12,255 bases of DNA. Origin: Deltaproteobacteria bacterium (lineage in GTDB: Bacteria > Desulfobacterota > Dissulfuribacteria > Dissulfuribacterales > QOAL01). The notes under the pieces are model-generated. The model searched no databases. It was not told the origin of the DNA and saw nothing but the letters and a program-made list of their open reading frames with translations. Made by a program: the position numbers and the translations under genes. Positions 1-6,801 of the stretch are shown here, in pieces (positions within the stretch are counted from its first letter, which is position 1; each line of letters opens with the position of its first letter). Where the stretch lies: positions 1 to 12,255 of the forward strand of contig JAMOUE010000119.1 of assembly GCA_027068235.1 (NCBI GenBank). Reading direction: 5' to 3'.

Positions 1-1
1 T

Positions 2-142
2 CAGTTTCAGATTGCACCAAGTGGAACCAGGCAGGAGCTTGCCACTCAGGTAGGAGAACTCTACTTGGAGGTGGTGCAGCAGTGGGTAAATCTACGAAGA
101 GGAGTAAGGCCTCCCAGGAAGAGGAGACCTATTTTCTCCTAG
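2..142 (+). CDS. C-terminal fragment of an unrecognised protein (5' end outside window)
   Basis: An open plus-strand frame runs from the left edge to a TAG at 140-142 and encodes about 46 residues. The tail includes ELYLEVVQQWVNLRRG followed by a very basic, proline-containing end (RPPRKRRPIFS). The amphipathic helix plus basic tail looks like a genuine protein terminus. The stop abuts the stop of the opposing radical SAM gene with no intergenic base between them. I do not recognise the family and give no function. The other two plus-strand frames are also open across much of this stretch, so the frame choice rests on protein-like composition and the neat convergent junction. Confidence 0.5.
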   Translation, partial: QFQIAPSGTRQELATQVGELYLEVVQQWVNLRRGVRPPRKRRPIFS

Positions 143-1156
143 TTAGTGCCAAACACCATCAAGGGCCTGGTTGCATTTTGGGCATTTGCCGTCTTGGAGT
201 TTGTTCTCAAGTATTGAAAATCCATATCGAGCAATAACAAGAGTGCCACACTTTGGACAATAGGTATTTTCGCCTCCTTCTCCTGGTACGTTTCCTTGAT
301 ATACATATTTTAGTCCCTCTTCCAGACCTATCTCTCTTGCCCTTCTCAAGGTTTCAACAGGGGTGGGTGGTCTGTCCAACATCCGATATGTAGGATGAAA
401 TGCTGTTACATGCCATGGAATATTGCTTGAAACACCTTTTATGAATTGTGCAATCTCTTTAAGTTCAGCCTCTGTATCATTCCATCCCGGTATTATAAGC
501 GTTGTGACCTCTACCCATACCCCAAGGTCGTGCATAAGTGTTATAGCGTCCAATACTGGCTGTAGTCTGGCCTTACACACCTCTTTGTAGAATTTGTCAG
601 TAAAAGCCTTTAAATCTATATTGATGCCATCTAGAAACGAAGCACTATCCTTGCATGTATCGGCAGTCATAAAACCGTTACTGACAAAGACATTTTTTAT
701 GCCCTTGGAACGTGCGATCACCCCTGTGTCCCTTGCAAATTCGTAGAATATGGTAGGCTCTACATAGGTGTAACTTATGCTTTTTGAACCGCTCAGGATG
801 GTATCTTGCACTGTCTCATTTGGTGTTGCATCTTGTCCAATGATAGCGCCGTTATTCATTTGGGGATATTGGCTTATCTGCCAATTCTGACAGTGAAGAC
901 ATCTGAAATTGCATCCAACAGTTGAAATGGAATATGAGCGCGATCCAGGAAGAAAATGGAATAACGGTTTTTTCTCTATTGGATCTACATTTTGAGACAC
1001 CAACTTGCCATATACCAAACTCTTTAACGACCCGTTTTGATTCTCCCTTACCATGCAAATCCCCCGCCTGCCTTGCTTAATTGTGCAGCGATGGGAGCAA
1101 AGATTGCATTTTACTGAACCATCATCTTTTTTTTCGTATAGATAAGCCTCTTTCAT
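143..1156 (-). CDS. amrS: AmmeMemoRadiSam-system radical SAM enzyme (AmrS-like, PflA-related)
   Basis: A 337-residue protein of the usual length for this COG1180 (pyruvate formate-lyase activase-like) family. The radical SAM cluster motif CNFRCLHC supplies Cys82, Cys86 and Cys89, preceded by the family-typical segment FHFLPGSRSYSISTVG. The N-terminus has a Cys-rich zone (Cys17, 20, 24, 34; CNLCSHRC and GRRGIC), and the C-terminus a zinc-ribbon-like pair (CPKC at 300-303 and 325-328). Family members bind a [4Fe-4S] cluster and S-adenosylmethionine and start radical chemistry; the cellular substrate is poorly known. The name comes from frequent co-occurrence with AMMECR1 and MEMO homologues, neither of which is in this window. 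The ATG at 1154-1156 is preceded by a strong GAGGAGG ribosome site about 12 bases upstream, and a near-consensus promoter lies at 1200-1229. Confidence 0.9.
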   Translation of the reverse strand: MKEAYLYEKKDDGSVKCNLCSHRCTIKQGRRGICMVRENQNGSLKSLVYGKLVSQNVDPIEKKPLFHFLPGSRSYSISTVGCNFRCLHCQNWQISQYPQMNNGAIIGQDATPNETVQDTILSGSKSISYTYVEPTIFYEFARDTGVIARSKGIKNVFVSNGFMTADTCKDSASFLDGINIDLKAFTDKFYKEVCKARLQPVLDAITLMHDLGVWVEVTTLIIPGWNDTEAELKEIAQFIKGVSSNIPWHVTAFHPTYRMLDRPPTPVETLRRAREIGLEEGLKYVYQGNVPGEGGENTYCPKCGTLVIARYGFSILENKLQDGKCPKCNQALDGVWH

Positions 1157-1199
1157 GGTCTTTTCTTTTCCTCCTCTCTAGAATTTTTTCTCTCTTGAA

Positions 1200-1229
1200 A
1201 TTATAAGTACTTTGACAAGGCTGTGGTAA
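1200..1229 (-). promoter_or_regulatory. Candidate sigma-70-type promoter for the radical SAM gene
   Basis: On the minus strand a perfect TATAAT lies at 1205-1200, and TTACCA (4 of 6 matches to TTGACA) at 1229-1224, separated by 18 bp. It sits about 45 bp upstream of the ATG. It overlaps the plus-strand candidate promoter of the cheD-like gene, so the two could compete. It is supported by motif match only. Confidence 0.45.
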
Positions 1230-1240
1230 AAATTTTTATT
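1212..1240 (+). promoter_or_regulatory. Candidate sigma-70-type promoter for the cheD-like/HDOD pair
   Basis: A perfect TTGACA at 1212-1217 is followed after 17 bp by TTTATT (1235-1240, 4 of 6 matches); TATTAA at 1237-1242 is an alternative with a longer spacer. The -35 box lies inside the spacer of the opposing promoter. The leader to the ATG at 1355 would be about 105-110 nt. The call rests on motif match only. Confidence 0.4.
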
Positions 1241-1354
1241 AAAATAATCTAAATGGCCCTGAACCCTTTATCTTTTCTCCTGACCTTCCGATAAAGAAAA
1301 CAGCTTGGCTACGTTTTTCTGGCCTGCTTAGATAAATTTCCTAGGAGAACCTCC

Positions 1355-1822
1355 ATGCATGAAGTTTATGTGGACAGAGGGGCCGTAACTGTAAGCGATG
1401 AGCCTTCGACTGTGATAATGGCAAAGAGTCTGGGAGCAACCCTGGCAGTTGTTGCCACAGATCCTGCAGCAGGAGTAGCTGGTATAGGCCATTGTATTTT
1501 GCCCGTTTCCCCAGGGAAACCATCCACGCTGCCAGAAGTTCTTGAGCAGATGAGAAATCTTTTTAAACACATGATCCAAAAGGGGGCAGCGGCTCAGGAT
1601 ATGAAAATAATGTTGTGTGGAGCAGCAACATTTCTTGGTGAGCCCAAGGAGATGGCCCTTGGAGTGTGGCTTTATAAAAAGGCGGTTCAGGCCCTTAAAA
1701 AGAATGGTTTGGCTCTAGGTGGCGAACATGTAGGTGGCCCAATAAACCGTTCTGTATCCATAGAAGTTGGCTCTCCTCAGGCCCGTGTGATTCTTCCTGA
1801 CAAAAAGGAGATCCTTATATGA
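1355..1822 (+). CDS. CheD-like protein lacking the catalytic Cys and Thr (probable pseudo-deamidase)
   Basis: A 155-residue protein with the CheD fold signature: a SLGATLAVVATDP strand region (25-37), GIGHCILP with the conserved His46, LCGAATF (88-93, matching the family's GGA-M/T-F segment), and a GG..NRSV-like segment near 127-133. CheD enzymes deamidate glutamines on chemoreceptors using a Thr-His-Cys triad, with the Cys in an LGSCVAV motif. Here that motif reads LGATLAV, so the Cys position is Thr29, and the residue six before it, normally the triad Thr, is Ala23. Only the His remains. It is therefore probably a binding protein rather than an active deamidase. An AGGAG site sits 7 bases before the ATG. 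The last 4 bases overlap the HDOD gene (ATGA), implying translational coupling. No chemoreceptor, CheA, CheW or CheC is nearby. Confidence 0.8.
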   Translation: MHEVYVDRGAVTVSDEPSTVIMAKSLGATLAVVATDPAAGVAGIGHCILPVSPGKPSTLPEVLEQMRNLFKHMIQKGAAAQDMKIMLCGAATFLGEPKEMALGVWLYKKAVQALKKNGLALGGEHVGGPINRSVSIEVGSPQARVILPDKKEILI

Positions 1823-2691
1823 ATACTGCTGCTCGTCCTGATTTTACCTTAGAGGCTGTTTATGAGTCTATGGTGGCCTTACCGGTCTTTCCAAAGATCG
1901 TACATAAGGCCTTGAGTGTCTTGGATGACCCTGAAAAAAGCATTGCAGACGTTGCAAAGATTATAAAACTTGATCATGGTCTGGTGGCCAACATCTTGAA
2001 ACTTACCAACTCTGCCATGTTTGGTCTGAGGCAACAGGTATCCGATCTGGAGACGGCCCTGGCACTTCTTGGACAAAATAGGATACGGGAGGTTTTGGTA
2101 GCCAGTGCTGCAATGCCGTATCTGTCGAGGGATCTGCACGGTTACGAGATGTCACCGCAGGACCTGTGTTTTCATTCCATAGGATGTGCAATGATATCAG
2201 AGGTAGTAAGTCAAAGGCTTGGCTTTTCAAATTCCTCAGAGCTATTTACAGCAGCCATACTGCACGATATCGGAAAGATAGTACTTGATATTTATGTTGG
2301 TCCTAGGCTTTTTGAGGTGCTGGAACGGTCGAGACAGGATGATAGCGACTTTGCAATGGCCGAGTGGGAAGTTATTGGTACTGATCATGCGGTTGCAGGT
2401 TCTTCTATCTTACAGCAGTGGGAGTTCCCAAGAGATATATGCAGGGCAGTCCGTTCCCATCATGATCCTGATCTTTACATCCAAGACAGGCTTTCTGCTA
2501 TGTTGGCCTTTTGTAATATAATTGCCATACAGCTTGGTATTGGGGTAGGTACCGATAGTTTCAGATATCGTCTGTCTGACCAGTTGTTGTACGTCTTGGG
2601 GTGTAGTGAAAAGGATTATCTTGTTTGTATAGAAGATGCAGTAAGGGCGCTGGAGGATGCAAAAGACGTAATAGGTCTCATATTTGGATAA
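1819..2691 (+). CDS. Stand-alone HDOD-domain signalling protein
   Basis: A 290-residue soluble protein that is nearly all HDOD domain. It opens with the typical VALPVFPKIVHKALSVLDDP (19-38), followed by VAKIIKLDHGLVANILKLTNSAMFG (45-69), ALALLGQNRIREVLV (80-94), AAILHDIGKIVL with His149-Asp150, GTDHAVAG (187-194) and AVRSHHDP (210-217). HDOD domains resemble HD hydrolases but mostly act as protein-interaction and regulatory modules in bacterial signalling; some members keep the HD pair, as here. No catalytic output domain, signal peptide or membrane segment is visible. It starts at an ATG inside the end of the cheD-like gene (4-bp overlap), so the two products are probably made in a fixed ratio and may bind each other. 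Its stop lies 8 bp from the stop of the opposing glycosylase gene. Confidence 0.88.
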   Translation: MNTAARPDFTLEAVYESMVALPVFPKIVHKALSVLDDPEKSIADVAKIIKLDHGLVANILKLTNSAMFGLRQQVSDLETALALLGQNRIREVLVASAAMPYLSRDLHGYEMSPQDLCFHSIGCAMISEVVSQRLGFSNSSELFTAAILHDIGKIVLDIYVGPRLFEVLERSRQDDSDFAMAEWEVIGTDHAVAGSSILQQWEFPRDICRAVRSHHDPDLYIQDRLSAMLAFCNIIAIQLGIGVGTDSFRYRLSDQLLYVLGCSEKDYLVCIEDAVRALEDAKDVIGLIFG

Positions 2692-2699
2692 CTGTCAGT

Positions 2700-3410
2700 T
2701 TATAAGTTTTGCAAAGGACATGAAGTACAACGGGGCTTTTTCTTTTTGCAAAATTCCTTTCCAACTCGTACAAAGAGTGCGTGATATTCATTAAAGAGAC
2801 AGGTGTCATTTGGAAGGTTTGACATAAAGATTTCCTGCACAGTGTGATAATCGCAAGCATCCATGTCCAACATGTCGTGTTGGGACATTACGCGAATCGT
2901 ATAGGCATCCACAACAAATATAGGCCTTTCAAAGGCATACAGTAATATACTGTCTGCTGTTTCAGGGCCTATACCGTTGATATTTAAAAGCTTCTGTCTC
3001 AGCGTCATGGTGTCGAGTTGCTGCATACCCTCCATGTCTGAGCCAAATTCATTTTCAATAAATTCCAAAAAGTGTTTTAAACGTTTGGCCTTTATATTGT
3101 AGTAACCGCTAGGTCTTATTAGTTGTGCTAGATCATTCATAGGAATTTCGAGTATTGCCTTGATTTCAAGTAGGCCGTGCTGCTTTAGGTTGGTAATGGC
3201 CTTTTCTACATTTTGCCAATTGGTATTTTGGGTTAGGATGGCACCTATTGCTATTTCTAGCTGGGTTTCTCCTGGCCACCAATCTTGAGGACCAAAATGG
3301 TTGTATAATGTCCAAAAGAGCTCTAAAAGTTTCTCTGTAGCAAAAGAGCCTTTGTGGTCACTGGTTATCTTTTTAAAGTAGGCTTTGTTACAAGGTAGTT
3401 GCTGTGTCAA
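2700..3410 (-). CDS. Endonuclease III-like HhH-GPD DNA glycosylase (COG2231 type), three-Cys C-terminus
   Basis: A 236-residue helix-hairpin-helix GPD protein. The start of the fold, WWPGETQLEIAIGAILTQNT (44-63), is typical of the COG2231 branch that includes H. pylori MagIII-like 3-methyladenine glycosylases. The hairpin reads NGIGPETADSILL (145-157), and the catalytic Asp is Asp168 in VVDAYTIRV. The Lys used by bifunctional endonuclease III (GxGxKTA) is replaced by Glu150, so a monofunctional base-excision glycosylase without lyase activity is likely. Cys221, Cys228 and Cys231 match the first three ligands of the C-X6-C-X2-C-X5-C iron-sulfur motif, but the TAA stop falls exactly where the fourth Cys would be. 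The start is a TTG directly after an in-frame stop, overlapping the upstream HDOD gene by 23 bp; no internal start fits better. It is the last gene of a minus-strand three-gene unit. Confidence 0.82.
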   Translation of the reverse strand: MTQQLPCNKAYFKKITSDHKGSFATEKLLELFWTLYNHFGPQDWWPGETQLEIAIGAILTQNTNWQNVEKAITNLKQHGLLEIKAILEIPMNDLAQLIRPSGYYNIKAKRLKHFLEFIENEFGSDMEGMQQLDTMTLRQKLLNINGIGPETADSILLYAFERPIFVVDAYTIRVMSQHDMLDMDACDYHTVQEIFMSNLPNDTCLFNEYHALFVRVGKEFCKKKKPRCTSCPLQNL

Positions 3411-4515
3411 TTAGTTTTTCAGTATCCCTTAAGTCTTGAATAAGATCTTTTGTGAGAAGCTTATTAAGACTCCAGTCTTTGTCAAGACCTATTGACTCCA
3501 GCATCTCTTGATTGATCTGCATGGTGCACGGCTCGGCATCCCAGTATCCTGCTGCATTTGCCACCATATCGCTCAAGGCAACCAATGCTGCTGGAACTTT
3601 TGCATGACTTGGTATGTCTTGCCAGTTGGCAAAGGAAGGATGGTGGTGATAGGAGATAGTGGTGCAGAGAATCTCAGGTAGTTTCCAATAGGTTGTTAGC
3701 AGATAAGCCATTCGGCAGTGATCTATGCCGTAAAATTCATCTTCCTTTACCACCGATATCTTGGCACAAGGTTCATCGCTATCTACATCTGGCTTTTCAG
3801 AACTCAATCCTCGCAAAAGGAACTTGCCCACATCGTGGAGAAGCGAGCAGGTTATTACGGTTGGACCTATGTCGTTACCAATGTTGCCTGCGTGAAAAAG
3901 AACATGTTTGGCGCATGTGGCTGTTGCAGCCGCATGTCTCCAAAGGGATTTTATCTCAGCATGTGGAAGTGAAGCCAAGGATTGCAGGGCAGATTGGGCG
4001 AGAAGCTGATTTACGAGTATCCAGAGTTCGTTGAAGCCTAATATTACAACGGCATGTTGGAGGGAGGTTATCTTCTGGGTACAAAATGCAGCAGAATTTA
4101 CTACACGTAATACCTTGGAGGAAAGTACCGGGTCTGTAGAAACAAGTTGCACTATCTTTTTTATACTTGTGTCAGGATCACGCAGTAGATGTGAAAGCTC
4201 CATTATTGCACTTGGAAGCTCAGGGCTTTGGCGAATCATGTCTATGAGGGCTGCATCTTCAGATGTAATGGGGCGTTCAGGACTTGGTCTAGAGATCTCT
4301 AAGTAATCAACAATCCTGATATGTTCTTGTTCTTGGTTATCGGTCTTTGGAGGATGAGGAACTGATGCAAATGGATCTTCGTCATATTTGTCGTATTTGC
4401 TCTGATATGAAACGCTCTTTCCTTTTTTCTTACTTCCTATTTTGAAAAGAAAAAAAAGGACTATTATAAAGACGATAGAGCACAAAAAGGCAACGGTTAA
4501 TGCGACAGCCAACAA
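3388..4515 (-). CDS. Membrane-anchored HDOD-domain protein
   Basis: A 375-residue protein with one N-terminal hydrophobic segment (about 3-25) followed by KIGSKKKGK, so the rest should be cytoplasmic by the positive-inside rule. Residues 30-90 form a charged, low-complexity linker. The HDOD domain covers about 91-320: QSPELPSAIMELSHLL (96-111), ILGFNELWILVNQLL (158-172), SLLHDVGKFLL with His227-Asp228, YGIDHCRMA (262-270) and ISYHHHPSF (287-295). Such proteins probably act as membrane-localised scaffolds or regulators; no enzymatic output is visible. Two TTG codons stand in tandem at 4515 and 4512. The GAAGGAGGAG site ends right at the first, so the second TTG has the better spacing and may be the true start. 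It lies 15 bp after the small membrane protein gene and overlaps the glycosylase gene by 23 bp. Confidence 0.85.
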   Translation of the reverse strand: MLAVALTVAFLCSIVFIIVLFFLFKIGSKKKGKSVSYQSKYDKYDEDPFASVPHPPKTDNQEQEHIRIVDYLEISRPSPERPITSEDAALIDMIRQSPELPSAIMELSHLLRDPDTSIKKIVQLVSTDPVLSSKVLRVVNSAAFCTQKITSLQHAVVILGFNELWILVNQLLAQSALQSLASLPHAEIKSLWRHAAATATCAKHVLFHAGNIGNDIGPTVITCSLLHDVGKFLLRGLSSEKPDVDSDEPCAKISVVKEDEFYGIDHCRMAYLLTTYWKLPEILCTTISYHHHPSFANWQDIPSHAKVPAALVALSDMVANAAGYWDAEPCTMQINQEMLESIGLDKDWSLNKLLTKDLIQDLRDTEKLIDTATTL

Positions 4516-4530
4516 CTCCTCCTTCTTAAG

Positions 4531-4866
4531 CTATTCTTCTCTTATAAAGAAAAAGTATATCCAGATTCCAAGTACCAAGGCGCAAGTGCTTCCAAACGAT
4601 GCAATATCATGGAGTCTGAGCTCTCCGTTTTGTGGTAATTGATGGACACATGCATACCAAAAGACAAGAGAACCTAAGAGAAATATCAATGTTCTGCTAA
4701 ATTTTAGAAAAAATAAAAGCATTCCAACAATGATCGCAGGTACTAAGTTGTGTGGATCTTTAAAAAATGCCACCGGATCAGTTTCAGAAAGCTGTTTTAT
4801 AATATTTTCAGTTTTTAGTGCTTCAACAATTTTGTCCCATGGGATATCCAAAAACTTGAAGGTCAT
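4531..4866 (-). CDS. Small membrane protein of unknown function
   Basis: A 111-residue protein that I do not recognise. The first 40 residues are amphipathic (FLDIPWDKIVEALKTENI). Three hydrophobic stretches follow, at about 41-55, 57-73 and 90-108, with a short polar link (HQLPQNGELRLHD) between the last two. It ends in FFFIREE. An AAAGGAGG ribosome site sits 5 bases before the ATG, so translation is well supported. It is the first gene of the unit that continues with the membrane-anchored HDOD protein, which suggests that the two may sit together in the inner membrane; that is inference from position only. A candidate sigma-54-type promoter lies about 70-80 bp upstream. Confidence 0.75.
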   Translation of the reverse strand: MTFKFLDIPWDKIVEALKTENIIKQLSETDPVAFFKDPHNLVPAIIVGMLLFFLKFSRTLIFLLGSLVFWYACVHQLPQNGELRLHDIASFGSTCALVLGIWIYFFFIREE

Positions 4867-4934
4867 AACATCCTCCTTTATCCCTTATCGAACCTGATGG
4901 ACAAAGTCTAAAATGGGAAAATAAAAGTTTTTCC

Positions 4935-4950
4935 AGCTGAAAGGCTGCCA
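4935..4950 (-). promoter_or_regulatory. Possible sigma-54 (-24/-12) promoter for the small membrane protein operon
   Basis: Read on the minus strand the site is TGGCAGCCTTTCAGCT. It keeps TGGCA, the GG/GC dinucleotides at the required spacing, and the final W of the TGGCACG-N4-TTGCW consensus, but has CA rather than TT before the GC. The predicted start would lie roughly 55 bp before the ATG at 4866. A chance match is possible, and no enhancer-binding activator gene is visible in the window. Confidence 0.28.
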
Positions 4951-4965
4951 GGACAATGTTACAAT
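4937..4965 (+). promoter_or_regulatory. Candidate promoter for the M48 protease gene, implying a very short or absent leader
   Basis: CTGAAA (4937-4942, 4 of 6) and TACAAT (4960-4965, 5 of 6) are separated by exactly 17 bp. A start site about 7 bp downstream would fall at 4972-4973, the A of the annotated ATG. The gene has no clear ribosome-binding site, which fits leaderless translation. The alternative is that the true start is Met10 at 5000. Confidence 0.35.
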
Positions 4966-4972
4966 TGTTTCT

Positions 4973-6769
4973 ATGCCTTACGGACAAATTATCGAATTAA
5001 TGATAGCCCTGATTTTGATCGAAAGCGCACCTGAAAATATTGCTCTTGCGTCAGGTGTAGCAGGTTTTGTTTTGTTTTTTACTGTTACGACCATTTCATG
5101 GGTTTTATTTTGTTGCTGGAACAACAAGCGAAGGGCCAGAGGTGAAAGGGCCTTGGAGCCTGTGGTGCTAGAATGGTTAGCCCTTGTTCCATTGATAATT
5201 GATTTTTATTTTCTTGGTCTTACCAGCTTGTTAAAGCCAATTGCCCTGCAGCTACATTTTCCCTCTCTAATACAAATAATAGGGCTTGTCATATTTCTGA
5301 TTTATCTTGCTATATCTTGGTTGTGCCAGGCAAGGGCTATTGGACCAGATGGTTTTACCATTTCAAGCCGTTCCTGGTTTGTTAGGCGGTTTAATCTTCT
5401 TTTGCCAATCCTTTTTCCATATGTACTTATAACCATCATTGCTGATATTCTCACTCAACTTCCCATAAAGTGGATTCGTGATCTTTTTACTGGGCCATAT
5501 GCATCTTTTTATTTATTGCTGTTGTTAATTGGTTTTTTTCTTTTTGCGCTTCCCGGTTTGGTGAGGCGTCTTTGGCGGTGTAAGCCCTTACCAAAGTCTC
5601 AGCTCAGGCAGGTCCTTGAAGAAGGTCTTGAAAGACAGGGGGTAAGGTTTTCAGACATTCTTATCTGGCCAGTGGGTGAGGCAATGGCGTGTACTGCTGC
5701 TGTCATCGGAATTATTCCAGGTTTTAGATATGTTTTGCTTACTCCATGTCTAATGAATCATCTTTCTATTGAAGAAATAGAAGCAGTAATAGCCCATGAA
5801 GCCGAACATGTAAGGCGCAAACATATCCTTTGGTATCTTTTCTTCTTGGTGATTTATTCCCTGATCCTTTTCGAAATAGCAGATCCATTAATAGCTTTAA
5901 TTCTATCACGTCCATATGTGGTTAAGTTGTTAATGGAGTTGGACAAGCTATCACCTTCAGTTACCGCATTACTTGCTGCTGTGCCGCTTGGTTTGTTGAC
6001 ATTGTTTTATTTTCGTTTTGTTCTAGGTTTTTTTATGAGAAATTTTGAAAGACAGGCGGATATGGCGGTTTTCAAGGTTCAGGGGCATCCGTTTAACCTG
6101 ATAAGCGCCTTGAAAAAGGTAGCGATACTTTCAGGGATAGATCCAAGAAAGCCAAATTGGCATCACTACAGTATCCTTGAGAGGATAACGTTTCTCGAAG
6201 AGGCCTTTCATAATAAAGAGATTCTTGTTCAACACGATAGAAGGCTTTTTATTGCCCGCTCTGTTTTCATAACGGTTTCATTGTCTCTTTTGGCATTGCC
6301 TCAAATGTTACCAACGCAGTCTTGGCAAAAGGAGGCCAAGATCAATGCAGCTCGTCTTTTGTATGATCAGTTTATTAAACACAAAAAGAAAGATCCAATA
6401 TGGTTTGTGCAACTGGGAGGACTCTTTTTTGAAAACAAGATGTATGAAGAGGCTGAAAAGGCTTACAAGGCTGCCCTTGAGATTGATCCAGACAATGCCG
6501 AGGCCATGAATAATTTGGCGTGGTTGTATATAAAAAGTGAAGATAAAAAGTTTTATCATCCTAAACAGGCACTACTTTTGGCCATGGCCGCTGCCCGTAA
6601 AAAACCTGTAAGTTATATTCTAGATACCCTGGCAGAGTGCTTTTTTGTAAACGGTTATGTGGAAAGGGCAATAGATACCGAGCGTTTGGCTCTTAAAAAG
6701 GCAAAGCAGAATAAAAGTTATTACCAAAGGCAGTTGGATAGGTATTTAAAGGCGTTGTCAGGAAATTGA
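4973..6769 (+). CDS. Polytopic M48-type zinc metalloprotease with C-terminal TPR repeats
   Basis: A 598-residue protein. The N-terminal half is membrane-embedded, with hydrophobic helices near 8-20, 24-48, 66-92, 98-118, 141-160 and 177-195. A cytoplasmic-looking stretch leads to the gluzincin site HEAEH (275-279) in EEIEAVIAHEAEHVRRKH, with the probable third zinc ligand Glu359 in FERQADMAV, the ExxAD motif of M48 peptidases. Further hydrophobic helices flank the site (285-313, 329-354, about 426-444). Residues 474-590 carry TPR-like repeats, for example YEEAEKAYKAALEIDPDNAEAMNNLAWLY split around 491-519. M48 enzymes such as HtpX degrade misfolded membrane proteins; the TPR end probably binds partners or substrates. 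No strong ribosome site precedes ATG 4973; Met10 (5000) is an alternative. Its stop is 32 bp from the opposing kinase gene. Confidence 0.85.
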   Translation: MPYGQIIELMIALILIESAPENIALASGVAGFVLFFTVTTISWVLFCCWNNKRRARGERALEPVVLEWLALVPLIIDFYFLGLTSLLKPIALQLHFPSLIQIIGLVIFLIYLAISWLCQARAIGPDGFTISSRSWFVRRFNLLLPILFPYVLITIIADILTQLPIKWIRDLFTGPYASFYLLLLLIGFFLFALPGLVRRLWRCKPLPKSQLRQVLEEGLERQGVRFSDILIWPVGEAMACTAAVIGIIPGFRYVLLTPCLMNHLSIEEIEAVIAHEAEHVRRKHILWYLFFLVIYSLILFEIADPLIALILSRPYVVKLLMELDKLSPSVTALLAAVPLGLLTLFYFRFVLGFFMRNFERQADMAVFKVQGHPFNLISALKKVAILSGIDPRKPNWHHYSILERITFLEEAFHNKEILVQHDRRLFIARSVFITVSLSLLALPQMLPTQSWQKEAKINAARLLYDQFIKHKKKDPIWFVQLGGLFFENKMYEEAEKAYKAALEIDPDNAEAMNNLAWLYIKSEDKKFYHPKQALLLAMAAARKKPVSYILDTLAECFFVNGYVERAIDTERLALKKAKQNKSYYQRQLDRYLKALSGN

Positions 6770-6801
6770 GATACTCTGCCATTTTTATCGTTCTGTAGGG
6801 C

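Noticed and set aside
6770..6801. Bidirectional terminator between the protease and kinase genes
   Set aside because: The 32-bp convergent gap contains no convincing stem-loop, only a short T-run.
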